Shown here piece by piece: positions 45,402-53,465 of a stretch of DNA of 62,772 nt (position 1 is its first letter; every line of letters starts with the position of its first letter). The notes under the pieces were generated by a model. That model was not told the origin of the DNA. It did not search any database and worked only from the letters and a program-made list of their open reading frames with translations. The stretch spans positions 1-62,772 of the forward strand of contig NZ_JAVFVU010000043.1 in assembly GCF_030929615.1 (NCBI RefSeq). Direction: 5' to 3'. Source of the stretch: Dyadobacter sp. LHD-138. GTDB taxonomy: Bacteria > Bacteroidota > Bacteroidia > Cytophagales > Spirosomataceae. Both the position numbers and the translations under genes were made by a program.

Positions 45402-45860
45402 ATGAGTCAGTTGCATAAAATAATTGCAACATCCTTGGGAATAGGATATGTCGGAAAAGGAGGGGGGACAGTGGCCGCTGTTGTTGCGTGTGTTTGCTGG
45501 TATTTTTGGCACACCATGTATTTGCCAGATCCATGGCTTACAGTAGGGTTCACGCTTGTCATTACTATAGTCGGGGTTATTTCTTCAGGTGCTGTTGAGC
45601 CTTTTTGGGGAAAAGATGATAAAAAGGTGGTGATTGATGAGGTCGCGGGGATGTGTATCAGCTTATTATTTTTACCTGCAACAGGTGCTTACATTGTAAC
45701 AGGGCTTATCCTGTTTAGGTTTTTCGATATCGTTAAACCTTTTTACATCAGAAAAGCAGAAAAGTTGCCCGGCGGATGGGGCGTCATGCTGGATGATGTG
45801 CTGGCGGGTATTTGTGCAAACATTCTTCTACAAATCGTATTTAGATTCAATCTCTTGTAA
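45402..45860 (+). CDS. PgpA-like phosphatidyl(glycero/inositol) phosphatase
   Basis: A 152-residue membrane protein with about four helices. PgpA family marks are complete: 'GTVAAVVACVCWYF' region, 'KKVVIDEVAGMCISLL', 'FRFFDIVKPFYIRKAEKLPGG' (shown in part) and 'GVMLDDVLAGI' with the metal-binding Asp pair. PgpA removes phosphate from phosphatidylglycerophosphate; in inositol-lipid clusters a relative does the same to phosphatidylinositol phosphate. Its place next to a CDP-alcohol phosphatidyltransferase and an AUR1-like gene favours the latter. A 195-bp gap separates it from the reductase gene, so a second promoter may lie there. Its TAA overlaps the ATG of the GtrA gene. Confidence 0.85.
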   Translation: MSQLHKIIATSLGIGYVGKGGGTVAAVVACVCWYFWHTMYLPDPWLTVGFTLVITIVGVISSGAVEPFWGKDDKKVVIDEVAGMCISLLFLPATGAYIVTGLILFRFFDIVKPFYIRKAEKLPGGWGVMLDDVLAGICANILLQIVFRFNLL

Positions 45861-46231
45861 TGTTAACGTTTATCAAGGCGCAGGCTTCTTCTTTGATAGC
45901 TACATTTCTCGACTTTTCGACTACAATCGTTCTGGTGAACTTTTTTGGTCAGGATCCGTTTAATAGTAGTATAGCAGGTACAATCTGCGGTGGAGTGGCC
46001 AATTTCATGATAAACCGGTATTGGGTATTCGACGCAGCCCGTAGAGAAATGGGTGCTCAGGCTTTCAAATATTTTTTGGTTTGGGTCGGAAATTTGGCAC
46101 TTAATGCAGGCGGGATGTACTTGATTTTACACGGAACGAATTGGAATTACGTCGTTTCGAAGGCATTGGTAGCACTTGTTGTAGGTTTTGGCTATAACTA
46201 TGTCTTTCAGAAAAAACTGGTTTTCAGATAG
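45860..46231 (+). CDS. GtrA-family membrane protein
   Basis: A 123-residue four-helix protein with 'SSLIATFLDFSTTIVLVNFF', 'GGVANFMINRYWVF' and the closing 'NYVFQKKLVFR', all typical of GtrA. Such proteins are thought to flip polyprenyl-linked sugars across the inner membrane. In a sphingolipid operon it may help supply sugar for lipid glycosylation or flip the lipid itself. Its start overlaps the PgpA-like stop (TAATG). Confidence 0.88.
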   Translation: MLTFIKAQASSLIATFLDFSTTIVLVNFFGQDPFNSSIAGTICGGVANFMINRYWVFDAARREMGAQAFKYFLVWVGNLALNAGGMYLILHGTNWNYVVSKALVALVVGFGYNYVFQKKLVFR

Positions 46232-46290
46232 GTTTTAGATGAAAAATAAGATTTAAAAGGGAAAGGTACTCCAGCGATTAAGCCCACAGC

Positions 46291-48870
46291 ATGGAGGCGC
46301 AAAAAACATTTACAATGTCAATACGATTTAAAATAATTGGAATATTCCTTCTGACGCTGTTTGGAGCCGACGTTGTCCGCGCACAAACTACAATCATCAG
46401 GGGAGTACTTACGGATTCTGCCTCCAAAGAGACTTTGCCGTATGCCAACGTCCTGATTCCCGGAACGATCTTTGGCACGCAGGCAGATGACGAAGGGAGG
46501 TATGTGATAAAAATTGAAGGAAACCACACGAAAATTCAGTTTGGTTATATCGGGTATAATACGGTAGTGAAAACGATAGTTCCTGGAAAAGAACAGGTTA
46601 TCAATGTGAAACTGAGCGTAAATGCCGCCATGCTGACCGAGGTTGTCATCAAGGGAAAGGCGCGTTACCGAAACCGGAACAATCCGGCCGTTGAGCTTAT
46701 CCAGAAGGTGATTGACCACAAAAAGGAAAATCAGATGGATGCCAACGACTTTGTGCAATACGAGCAGTATGAAAAAATATCGCTGGCACTGAGTAACTTA
46801 TCGGATAAATTCAAGGAGAGACGTATTTTTAGAAACTATCAGTTTTTGTTTACCGAGCAGGATTCGAGTACGATCGGTGGAAAGAACATGCTGCCGGCTT
46901 ATTTGAGAGAACGCCTTTCGCAGGTCTATTTCCGTAAGAATCCTTATAAGAAAAAGCAGCGCGTCCTGGCTGATCAGCGTGCAGAGTATGACGCTCGCTT
47001 TATCGACAACGATGGTTTGAGCACTTATTTTAACAGACTTTATGAAGATATCAATATCTACAACAATAATATTTCAGTAGTTACAAACTTGTTACTGAGC
47101 CCGATAGCAAACAGTGCTCCGACATTTTATAAGTTTTTTATTACGGATACAATCAAAACACAACAGCCCTGGCTGATTGAATTAAGCTTTATCCCGCGTA
47201 ACAAAACAGATCTGCTGTTTCAGGGGAAACTGTACATCACGCTTGACGGACATTACGGGGTCCAGCATGCGTATCTGACTGTGAATAAGGATATCAACCT
47301 TAACTTCATGCGTGATCTGGAAGCCAAGCTGGAATTTGAAAAAAGTGCGGACGGCAGATATCACATGAGTAAAAGCACGCTCGGGATGGAGTTTGCATTC
47401 GGGGACAAGGGCGGCGGGATTTACGGTCAGCGAACGGTGACTTTTAAGGACTATGAAATAAACCAGCCAAAACCGGACAGTGTTTACTACGGGCCTTCCG
47501 AGGAAATCGTCTATAATGCCAGCGAAAAGAAAAATCCGGACTTTTGGGTTTCGTCAAGACATATCCCCCTGGAACACCGGGAAGTGGAGATTTATAAGAA
47601 TGTAGATACGCTTCAGACAATTAAATCTTTTAAACGTACAATGGATATCGGTACGCTGTTGTTTGCAGGGTATAAGTCTTTGGGCGCTCTGGAAATCGGG
47701 CCGGTGAACACCTTTTACAGTTTTAACCCGGTTGAAGGTTTAAGATTACGTTTCGGAGGAAGGACTACGCCACAGTTCAGCAAGCGGGTTTATTTTGAGA
47801 CCTATGCGGCTTACGGGTTTAAGGACATGAAATGGAAATATTTTTTGAGCGGGACTTATTCGCTTAATAATAAATCCGTTTACCATTTTCCGCTGCATTA
47901 TTTCCGGGTGAGTTACCAGCGCGACACAAAGATTCCAGGTCAGGAATTACAGTTCGTTCAGGAAGATAACTTCTTGCTGTCATTTAAGCGGGGGAATAAT
48001 GACCGCTGGCTGTATAACGATATTTATAAATTCGAATACGTTCGGGAATTTCCGAGCCGGATTTCCTACAAGCTCGGATTCACGCAGTGGGCACAGAGCC
48101 CGGCGGGCGCACTGCTGTACCAGCGTTACGATACAACCAGCGACGGACTCGTTAATATTCCGAAACTGTCGAATGCTGAGGCTAGTCTTGAGCTGCGTTA
48201 TGCACCGAAGGAGCAATATTATCAGGGGAAATTATACCGTATTCCGATTCCTAATAAGTACCCGGTGTTCACTTTTAGATACAGCACGGGGATCAAGGGG
48301 TTTCTTCAGGGGGAAACGAGCTATCATAATTTTACGGGTAATGTCGCCAAGCGGTTTTTCCTTTCCCAGTTGGGCTACGCGGATGTTACGGCTGAAGGAG
48401 GTTACATCATTGGAAAAAATATTCCGTTCCCTTTGCTGACGATTCACAGGGCGAACCAGAGTTATGCGTATCAGCTGAGTTCCTATAACCTGATGAACTT
48501 TTTAGAGTTTGTCAGTGATCATTATGCGAGTTTAGGTGTTGAATATTATTTGAATGGATTTCTTTTTAATAAGATACCGTTGTTAAAAAGATTGAAACTG
48601 AGAGAAGTCGTAGCATTTAAAGGTGTGTACGGGGGTTTGAGAAGTGAAAACAATCCGGCGAATAACCCGGAACTATACCGCTTTTTGACAAATCCGGATG
48701 GAACATCAGCCACTTATTCTCTTAATAAGGAACCTTACATGGAAGGAAGTGTGGGGATAGCGAATATTTTTAAATTATTAAGAGTTGATTTGGTTAAACG
48801 GTTCAACTATCTTGACAATCCCAATGTTTCGGAGTGGGGGATCAGGGCAAGGGTTAAGTTGGATTTTTAG
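46291..48870 (+). CDS. DUF5686 outer-membrane protein with carboxypeptidase-like regulatory domain
   Basis: An 859-residue (851 if the ATG at 46315 is used) outer-membrane protein. A signal peptide ends at 'VVRAQ'. A CarboxypepD_reg domain follows at about 35-120 ('RGVLTDSASKETLPYANVLI'). The long DUF5686 region covers the middle, with 'NPAVELIQKVIDHKKENQ' and 'LSFIPRNKTDLLFQGKLYI', and the C-terminal 350 residues are a beta-barrel ending in 'ARVKLDF'. The function is not known. Its steady place inside the lipid block suggests a role in placing or moving the product at the outer membrane. Confidence 0.85.
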   Translation: MEAQKTFTMSIRFKIIGIFLLTLFGADVVRAQTTIIRGVLTDSASKETLPYANVLIPGTIFGTQADDEGRYVIKIEGNHTKIQFGYIGYNTVVKTIVPGKEQVINVKLSVNAAMLTEVVIKGKARYRNRNNPAVELIQKVIDHKKENQMDANDFVQYEQYEKISLALSNLSDKFKERRIFRNYQFLFTEQDSSTIGGKNMLPAYLRERLSQVYFRKNPYKKKQRVLADQRAEYDARFIDNDGLSTYFNRLYEDINIYNNNISVVTNLLLSPIANSAPTFYKFFITDTIKTQQPWLIELSFIPRNKTDLLFQGKLYITLDGHYGVQHAYLTVNKDINLNFMRDLEAKLEFEKSADGRYHMSKSTLGMEFAFGDKGGGIYGQRTVTFKDYEINQPKPDSVYYGPSEEIVYNASEKKNPDFWVSSRHIPLEHREVEIYKNVDTLQTIKSFKRTMDIGTLLFAGYKSLGALEIGPVNTFYSFNPVEGLRLRFGGRTTPQFSKRVYFETYAAYGFKDMKWKYFLSGTYSLNNKSVYHFPLHYFRVSYQRDTKIPGQELQFVQEDNFLLSFKRGNNDRWLYNDIYKFEYVREFPSRISYKLGFTQWAQSPAGALLYQRYDTTSDGLVNIPKLSNAEASLELRYAPKEQYYQGKLYRIPIPNKYPVFTFRYSTGIKGFLQGETSYHNFTGNVAKRFFLSQLGYADVTAEGGYIIGKNIPFPLLTIHRANQSYAYQLSSYNLMNFLEFVSDHYASLGVEYYLNGFLFNKIPLLKRLKLREVVAFKGVYGGLRSENNPANNPELYRFLTNPDGTSATYSLNKEPYMEGSVGIANIFKLLRVDLVKRFNYLDNPNVSEWGIRARVKLDF

Positions 48871-48877
48871 TGTAAAA

Positions 48878-49618
48878 ATGTTTAAAATGAACAAGGACGA
48901 GTTAAGAGTTGCCTTACAGCAAGGCATCTATAAAGTGATCAATCCGTTTGTCAGGTTCCTTATCAGAGCCGGACTGACACCCAATATGGTCACAACCATT
49001 GGTTTGGTATTGAACATTGGTGTTGCCGTGATCTTTATTGTTGGTGTGGAAGAGGGCAACCGGGGTGATTTTCGGTATGTCGGCTGGGCAGGGTTTCTGG
49101 TTTTGTTTGCAGGGATTTTTGACATGCTCGACGGGCAGGTAGCCAGGCTGGGTAATATGAGCTCTACTTTCGGAGCCTTTTACGATTCTGTTCTGGATAG
49201 GTATAGTGAGATGGTTATGTTCCTCGGTATTTGTTATTATCTCGTTGGCCATCATTATTTTTTCAGTTCGCTGTTCGCATTCATCGCTTTGATCGGTTCG
49301 GTCATGGTGAGTTATACCCGCGCCAGAGCGGAAGGCCTTCGGGTAGAATGTAAAGAAGGGTTGATGCAGCGCCCGGAAAGGGTGGTCCTGGTCGGGGTTT
49401 CTGCAATTGCCTGTGGTGTTGCATCGGGCTATATTGGTGGGGATTATAAACTTTTTATTCCCGGATTACCTTTCCATGTATTTGAAACAATGTCAATTTT
49501 TACAATTCCCATTACGATCATGGCCGTTCTCACCAACATCACCGCCGTTAACCGATTGTTAAGTGTAAAAAAAATATTGGATAAAAAAGATTCCGATGAG
49601 ATTTCTATTAATCATTAG
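48878..49618 (+). CDS. CDP-alcohol phosphatidyltransferase, probable phosphatidylinositol(-phosphate) synthase
   Basis: About 246 residues and six membrane helices. The full family signature D-x2-DG-x2-AR-x8-G-x3-D-x3-D is present in 'DMLDGQVARLGNMSSTFG' and the following 'AFYDSVLDRYSE'. These enzymes move a phosphatidyl group from CDP-diacylglycerol to an alcohol. With a PgpA-like phosphatase and an AUR1-like transferase in the same operon, the alcohol is most likely inositol 1-phosphate or inositol. ATG 48878 is preferred (7 bp after DUF5686); 48887 is also possible. The 3' end overlaps DUF4833 by 23 bp. Confidence 0.85.
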   Translation: MFKMNKDELRVALQQGIYKVINPFVRFLIRAGLTPNMVTTIGLVLNIGVAVIFIVGVEEGNRGDFRYVGWAGFLVLFAGIFDMLDGQVARLGNMSSTFGAFYDSVLDRYSEMVMFLGICYYLVGHHYFFSSLFAFIALIGSVMVSYTRARAEGLRVECKEGLMQRPERVVLVGVSAIACGVASGYIGGDYKLFIPGLPFHVFETMSIFTIPITIMAVLTNITAVNRLLSVKKILDKKDSDEISINH

Positions 49619-50165
49619 TCTTGCTGCTGTGTTCGCAACAAGTACAATGGCATTTGCCGACAAGAAAAACCGTGAAAATCTGACTGTTTCGGCCGTTGAT
49701 ACCTTCCCGGTGCCCAAGTTACCCAATCTTCTTTTTTATATACAAAGAGATCCGAATACGAATACCATCTGCTACGAATTAAATGTTGATGAAAAAGGTA
49801 GACTGGACGAAGACAACCCGGTTCACCCGTTTTGGATCCGTTATCCTGAGGGCGGAATGCGTAAGGAATTGAACTATCTTCAGAGAAAATTTGCTTACGG
49901 AATTATAGTTAAGAAATCCGGTAAAGATTATTTTCAGTTAAAATCAGTTGCTTACGCTAAAACTCCGTTATATTTAAAGAAGGGGACGAATAATAAATAC
50001 CAGGTTTTCATGCAAATTAATCAAAGGCAATGTGTCCTGACTAAAATTTTTGTGCGAATCGACGGCGGAACTTTCTGGGTTCCCAATGTAAAATACATCG
50101 AGGTGACGGGTACTGATCCTGCGACTGGTAAAACTGTTGTAGAAAGAATTACTAAATTTTCCTGA
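49596..50165 (+). CDS. DUF4833 exported protein
   Basis: A 189-residue protein with a signal peptide (ends MAFADK). The mature part has 'LLFYIQRDPNTNTICYELN', 'VHPFWIRYPEGGMRKELNYLQ' and 'LTKIFVRIDGGTFWVPNVKY', which fits DUF4833. The family is often encoded next to inositol-lipid genes in Bacteroidota, but no activity is known to me. A lipid-binding or lipid-transfer role in the periplasm is possible. The start overlaps the upstream gene, so translation is coupled. Confidence 0.75.
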   Translation: MRFLLIISLAAVFATSTMAFADKKNRENLTVSAVDTFPVPKLPNLLFYIQRDPNTNTICYELNVDEKGRLDEDNPVHPFWIRYPEGGMRKELNYLQRKFAYGIIVKKSGKDYFQLKSVAYAKTPLYLKKGTNNKYQVFMQINQRQCVLTKIFVRIDGGTFWVPNVKYIEVTGTDPATGKTVVERITKFS

Positions 50166-50173
50166 TTTGTGTC

Positions 50174-50812
50174 ATGCCTAAGAACTACATATCCAACTCC
50201 AAAGAATCGGTTAGGATGTTCAAAAGCGATCTCCTGGAATCCGTTTCTAAAGTGCACTATTCCGTGCCATTGTTTATTTTCATTCCCGTAATTCTTTATT
50301 TCGCGTGGAAGGCAATCTGGGAACAGCACCTTTCAATGGCCTTGTTTGCACTGTATTATTTGTTTGGCCTGTTTGTATGGTCGCTTACGGAGTACATCAT
50401 GCACAGGTTCGTTTTTCATCTGGAACCTAAGCATGGGAATAAAACATTGGAACGGATCCATTTTATCTTCCATGGCGTTCACCACGATTATCCGAGTGAT
50501 ACGCACAGACTGGTGATGCCCCCGTCGGTGAGTATCCCTTTATCGGCCGCCTTTTATTACTTGTTCTCGTTCTTTCTGGAAACGGGTCCGCTGGCGGCTT
50601 TTTTTTCAGCATTTATGAGCGGTTATCTGTTTTATGATATGACCCATTACATGCTGCATCATGCCAATTTCAAAAGCAAATTCTGGAAAAAACTGAAAAA
50701 ACACCATATGCTTCATCATTACGACGATGCCACGAAAGGATATGGGGTGAGTTCTCCGTTATGGGATAGAGTTTTTAGCTCCGATTTTTTAAACAAAAAA
50801 AATGATCAATAA
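50174..50812 (+). CDS. Sterol desaturase/FA2H-type hydroxylase, probable ceramide fatty-acid 2-hydroxylase
   Basis: A 212-residue membrane di-iron enzyme. The histidine boxes are complete: 'EYIMHRFVFH', 'HGVHHDYPSDTHRLVMPP', 'MTHYMLHH' and 'HHMLHHYDD'. The wording and spacing follow the yeast Scs7/animal FA2H group, which adds a 2-hydroxyl to the fatty acid of ceramide, more than the sterol desaturases. There is no cytochrome b5 domain. Placement 8 bp after DUF4833 and overlapping the PAP2 gene by 11 bp supports action on the ceramide made by this operon. Confidence 0.82.
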   Translation: MPKNYISNSKESVRMFKSDLLESVSKVHYSVPLFIFIPVILYFAWKAIWEQHLSMALFALYYLFGLFVWSLTEYIMHRFVFHLEPKHGNKTLERIHFIFHGVHHDYPSDTHRLVMPPSVSIPLSAAFYYLFSFFLETGPLAAFFSAFMSGYLFYDMTHYMLHHANFKSKFWKKLKKHHMLHHYDDATKGYGVSSPLWDRVFSSDFLNKKNDQ

Positions 50813-51722
50813 TTTAGGAAGTACAGTGAGCATTGCGAAACCCGATTTCTACGGTCCCAAACCGCTTTTAATGATGCTTGGGCTGTCCGTCGGATATCTT
50901 TTGCTGTCCAGGTACCTGATAGGATTCAGAAGTGAGCAGGTTGTTCTTTTGGTGATCACCAATGGGTTTTATTTTTTTTCGGAATCCACACGTAAATTCA
51001 TTACTGCATTTTCCATCTTCATCGTGTACTGGATTTTGTTTGATTATATGAAGGCTTTTCCCAACTATAATTACAACAGCGTCCATATCAAAAGTCTTTA
51101 TGAACTGGAAAAATCCATTTTCGGCATTCATTCCGGTCCGGCAAGGCTGACACCAAATGAATTCTGGATCAAGCACCAGCACCCCTTTCTGGATGTGATG
51201 TCGGGGCTTTTTTACCTCACGTGGATTCCGCTTCCGTTATCGCTTGCAGGGTATTTATTTTTCAAAAACCGGCCTCAGTTTTTCAATTTTGCATTTACAT
51301 TTTTGCTTGTAAACCTGATCGGTTTTGTGATTTATTATCTTTATCCTGCTGCGCCGCCTTGGTACAGCCAGCAATACGGGTTCAAATTCATTGCCAATAC
51401 GCCGGGAAATACGGCCGGGTTATCGCGCTTTGATTCCTTTTTTAATGTGGGCATTTTTAGGTCAATCTATGCAAAAAGCTCAAATGTATTTGCGGCAATG
51501 CCGTCTTTGCATTCATCCTACCCGCTAATTGCCTTGTATTACGCAGTCAAAAGTAAGATCAACCAGAGTGTTGTCGTTTTGATTGGGATCACGCTGCCGG
51601 GGATTTGGTTTGCCGCCGTTTATACGAGCCATCATTATGTGCTGGACGTGCTGGCGGGAATAAGTTGCGCGATTACCGGTATCATCATCGTGCGTTATGG
51701 ATTCAGAAAGATTTTGTCATGA
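50802..51722 (+). CDS. PAP2/AUR1-like protein, probable inositol-phosphorylceramide synthase
   Basis: A 306-residue polytopic membrane protein. It has the AUR1-type loop 'YLYPAAPPWYSQQYGF' and the phosphatase/transferase motifs 'AAMPSLHSSYPLIALYY' and 'SHHYVLDVLAG', whose His and Asp form the catalytic site. In fungi AUR1 moves phosphoinositol from phosphatidylinositol to ceramide. As the last gene after ceramide and phosphatidylinositol-type enzymes, this protein is the natural candidate for the final head-group transfer. Phosphoethanolamine or phosphoglycerol transfer cannot be excluded. Confidence 0.8.
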   Translation: MINNLGSTVSIAKPDFYGPKPLLMMLGLSVGYLLLSRYLIGFRSEQVVLLVITNGFYFFSESTRKFITAFSIFIVYWILFDYMKAFPNYNYNSVHIKSLYELEKSIFGIHSGPARLTPNEFWIKHQHPFLDVMSGLFYLTWIPLPLSLAGYLFFKNRPQFFNFAFTFLLVNLIGFVIYYLYPAAPPWYSQQYGFKFIANTPGNTAGLSRFDSFFNVGIFRSIYAKSSNVFAAMPSLHSSYPLIALYYAVKSKINQSVVVLIGITLPGIWFAAVYTSHHYVLDVLAGISCAITGIIIVRYGFRKILS

Positions 51723-51766
51723 ATACGCGTGATGGTTTTGTGCAGAAATATTTGTTAATTTTTAAT

Positions 51767-51803
51767 AACGTCAATAGACCAATTTTGTTGGGCTATTGAC
51801 GTT
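51767..51803. other. Long stem-loop after the sphingolipid block
   Basis: AACGTCAATAG and CTATTGACGTT form a perfect 11-bp stem, extended by CCAA/TTGG across one mismatch around TTTTG. There is no T-tract. It lies just before the next gene (51812), so it may end the lipid transcript or protect its 3' end. Confidence 0.65.
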
Positions 51804-51811
51804 GAAATATC

Positions 51812-52693
51812 ATGATATCAATCGTAATATGTTCTGCCAATGCGCAGGCTTTGGATCAGGTCAAACGCAATATCCAAAACACCATTGGCGTGCCCTATGA
51901 AATTATTTCATTTAATAACAGTGATGGAAAAAAGGGAATATGTGCGTTGTACAACGCCGGTACAAAAGTAGCTAAGTACGATTTGCTATGCTTCATGCAT
52001 GAAGATATCGAATTTATTACAGAACAATGGGGCAAAACAGTTGTGAACCTGTTTAACGCTGATGCACGGCTTGGTCTGGTAGGCGTTGCAGGCGGTGGGT
52101 ATAAATCGCTGACTCCTTCCAGTTGGTATAATTATGATCTTGAAATCAATGGCGGGTTTTATTGTAATCTAATTCAAGGTTTTAAGTATACCGATAAAGC
52201 GGATGCGCACGATTATCGAAACCCTAGGCATGAGAAGTCGGCAGCGGTCGCTTGTGTTGACGGATGTTGGCTGTGTACGCGAAAAACAATTGCTTTGCAA
52301 AACCCGTTTGACCAAAAAATGCTAAGTCAATTTCATGGGTATGATATTGATTTTTCATTATCCGTAGGCCGGACCCATAAAGTAATGGTGACTTACGAAA
52401 TTCTATTGAAACATTTCTCTGAGGGGAAATTTAATAAAATCTGGATGGAAGAGATCGTTAAGGTGCACAAAAAATGGAGCCACATTCTTCCCGTTAATAT
52501 TGACAACTTGCCCGAGAATCGATTAAAACAAATTGAGCGGAATGCGTTTGAGATTTTCTTGCAGCAATCCCTGCAAAAAGAATATTTTTCAAAAATCCAA
52601 CTATTGAAAATAATCTGGAGTACCAGAAAATCTCGTATTGCGACGTTATCCTTTCCCTATAAATTATTTCAAAAATTGAATAAGCTGACTTGA
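51812..52693 (+). CDS. Glycosyltransferase family 2-like protein
   Basis: A 293-residue cytoplasmic glycosyltransferase of the Glyco_tranf_2_5 type. 'MISIVICSANAQALDQVKRN' opens the GT-A fold. The nucleotide-sugar region has 'LLCFMHEDIEFIT', where the usual DxD is HED, and 'VACVDGCWLCTRK' follows. A 'FHGYDIDFSLSV' motif matches the acceptor-site part of this group. Sugar and acceptor are unknown. It converges with the leftward glycosyltransferase operon and shares its likely role in surface glycans. Confidence 0.8.
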   Translation: MISIVICSANAQALDQVKRNIQNTIGVPYEIISFNNSDGKKGICALYNAGTKVAKYDLLCFMHEDIEFITEQWGKTVVNLFNADARLGLVGVAGGGYKSLTPSSWYNYDLEINGGFYCNLIQGFKYTDKADAHDYRNPRHEKSAAVACVDGCWLCTRKTIALQNPFDQKMLSQFHGYDIDFSLSVGRTHKVMVTYEILLKHFSEGKFNKIWMEEIVKVHKKWSHILPVNIDNLPENRLKQIERNAFEIFLQQSLQKEYFSKIQLLKIIWSTRKSRIATLSFPYKLFQKLNKLT

Positions 52694-52700
52694 TCAGGAC

Positions 52701-53465
52701 CTAAATCCTTCCGCGTCTTAAATTTTTACGAAACTTTCTCAATTTGTTCAAATACGAGAAAAAACTTCTTCCTTCCCATTTATATTCGTAGTAAAACCGC
52801 TCTCCCGCCGTTAATTTTTTTTGTTCGTTTTCATTCTCGGTTTTAAGCGTTCTGCTCTCCAAATGATCAACATGGGAAGAAGTGATTAATGCATGTTTTA
52901 GATTATGCTTTTGAAGCGTGTTGCTATAATCGTTATCCGCATACCAAAATTTAAAACCAGGGTCTAGCTTGCCGGTAATTTTTAACATATCCCGACGGAA
53001 AAAAATACACCAGCCAATAAGCTCCTTTCTTACCTCGTAGCCATAGTGTATCCCGCTATTGATTTCGATTCCTTGCTGGGGATGATGGATTGTACAAGCC
53101 GGACTAACACTGTATAGCGCTTTATCATTTTTAAATGCACTTAATATTTCCGTTGCCCAGTTCGGATGGAAAAGAAGGTCATTATTGCATATACATACGT
53201 ACTTGCTTTTGGTCATTTTTATCCCAATATTCATGTATTTATGATAGCCAAATGACTGCCAGGGATAAACGGTCTTTGCATTTTCGTATTGGTATGGCCG
53301 CATCGATTTGTTTGATTCAACGACAATGATATTGAATTTTATCCGGGAAGGATTTTCAGATTTTATCAGCGAATCAATACAATTTTCAGTAATGTTTTTT
53401 AACTCTTCGCTACGGGCATAACTTAGAATAACAATATCTATTTCAGTTAAAGCGGGATTTATCAT
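52701..53465 (-). CDS. Glycosyltransferase family 2 protein
   Basis: A 254-residue GT-A glycosyltransferase. It begins 'EIDIVILSYARSEELKNIT', has the metal/nucleotide motif in 'YVCICNNDLLFHPNWATEI' (NND in place of DxD) and 'GWCIFFRRDMLKITG', and ends with a basic tail. The ATG overlaps the stop of the upstream glycosyltransferase by 4 bp. It is the last gene of the leftward glycan operon. The donor sugar is not predictable. Confidence 0.85.
   Translation of the reverse strand: MINPALTEIDIVILSYARSEELKNITENCIDSLIKSENPSRIKFNIIVVESNKSMRPYQYENAKTVYPWQSFGYHKYMNIGIKMTKSKYVCICNNDLLFHPNWATEILSAFKNDKALYSVSPACTIHHPQQGIEINSGIHYGYEVRKELIGWCIFFRRDMLKITGKLDPGFKFWYADNDYSNTLQKHNLKHALITSSHVDHLESRTLKTENENEQKKLTAGERFYYEYKWEGRSFFSYLNKLRKFRKNLRRGRI

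Noticed and set aside
48785..48877. Upstream extension of the CDP-alcohol phosphatidyltransferase frame
   Set aside because: It overlaps the end of the DUF5686 gene and adds residues unlike the family; the ATG at 48878 fits better.
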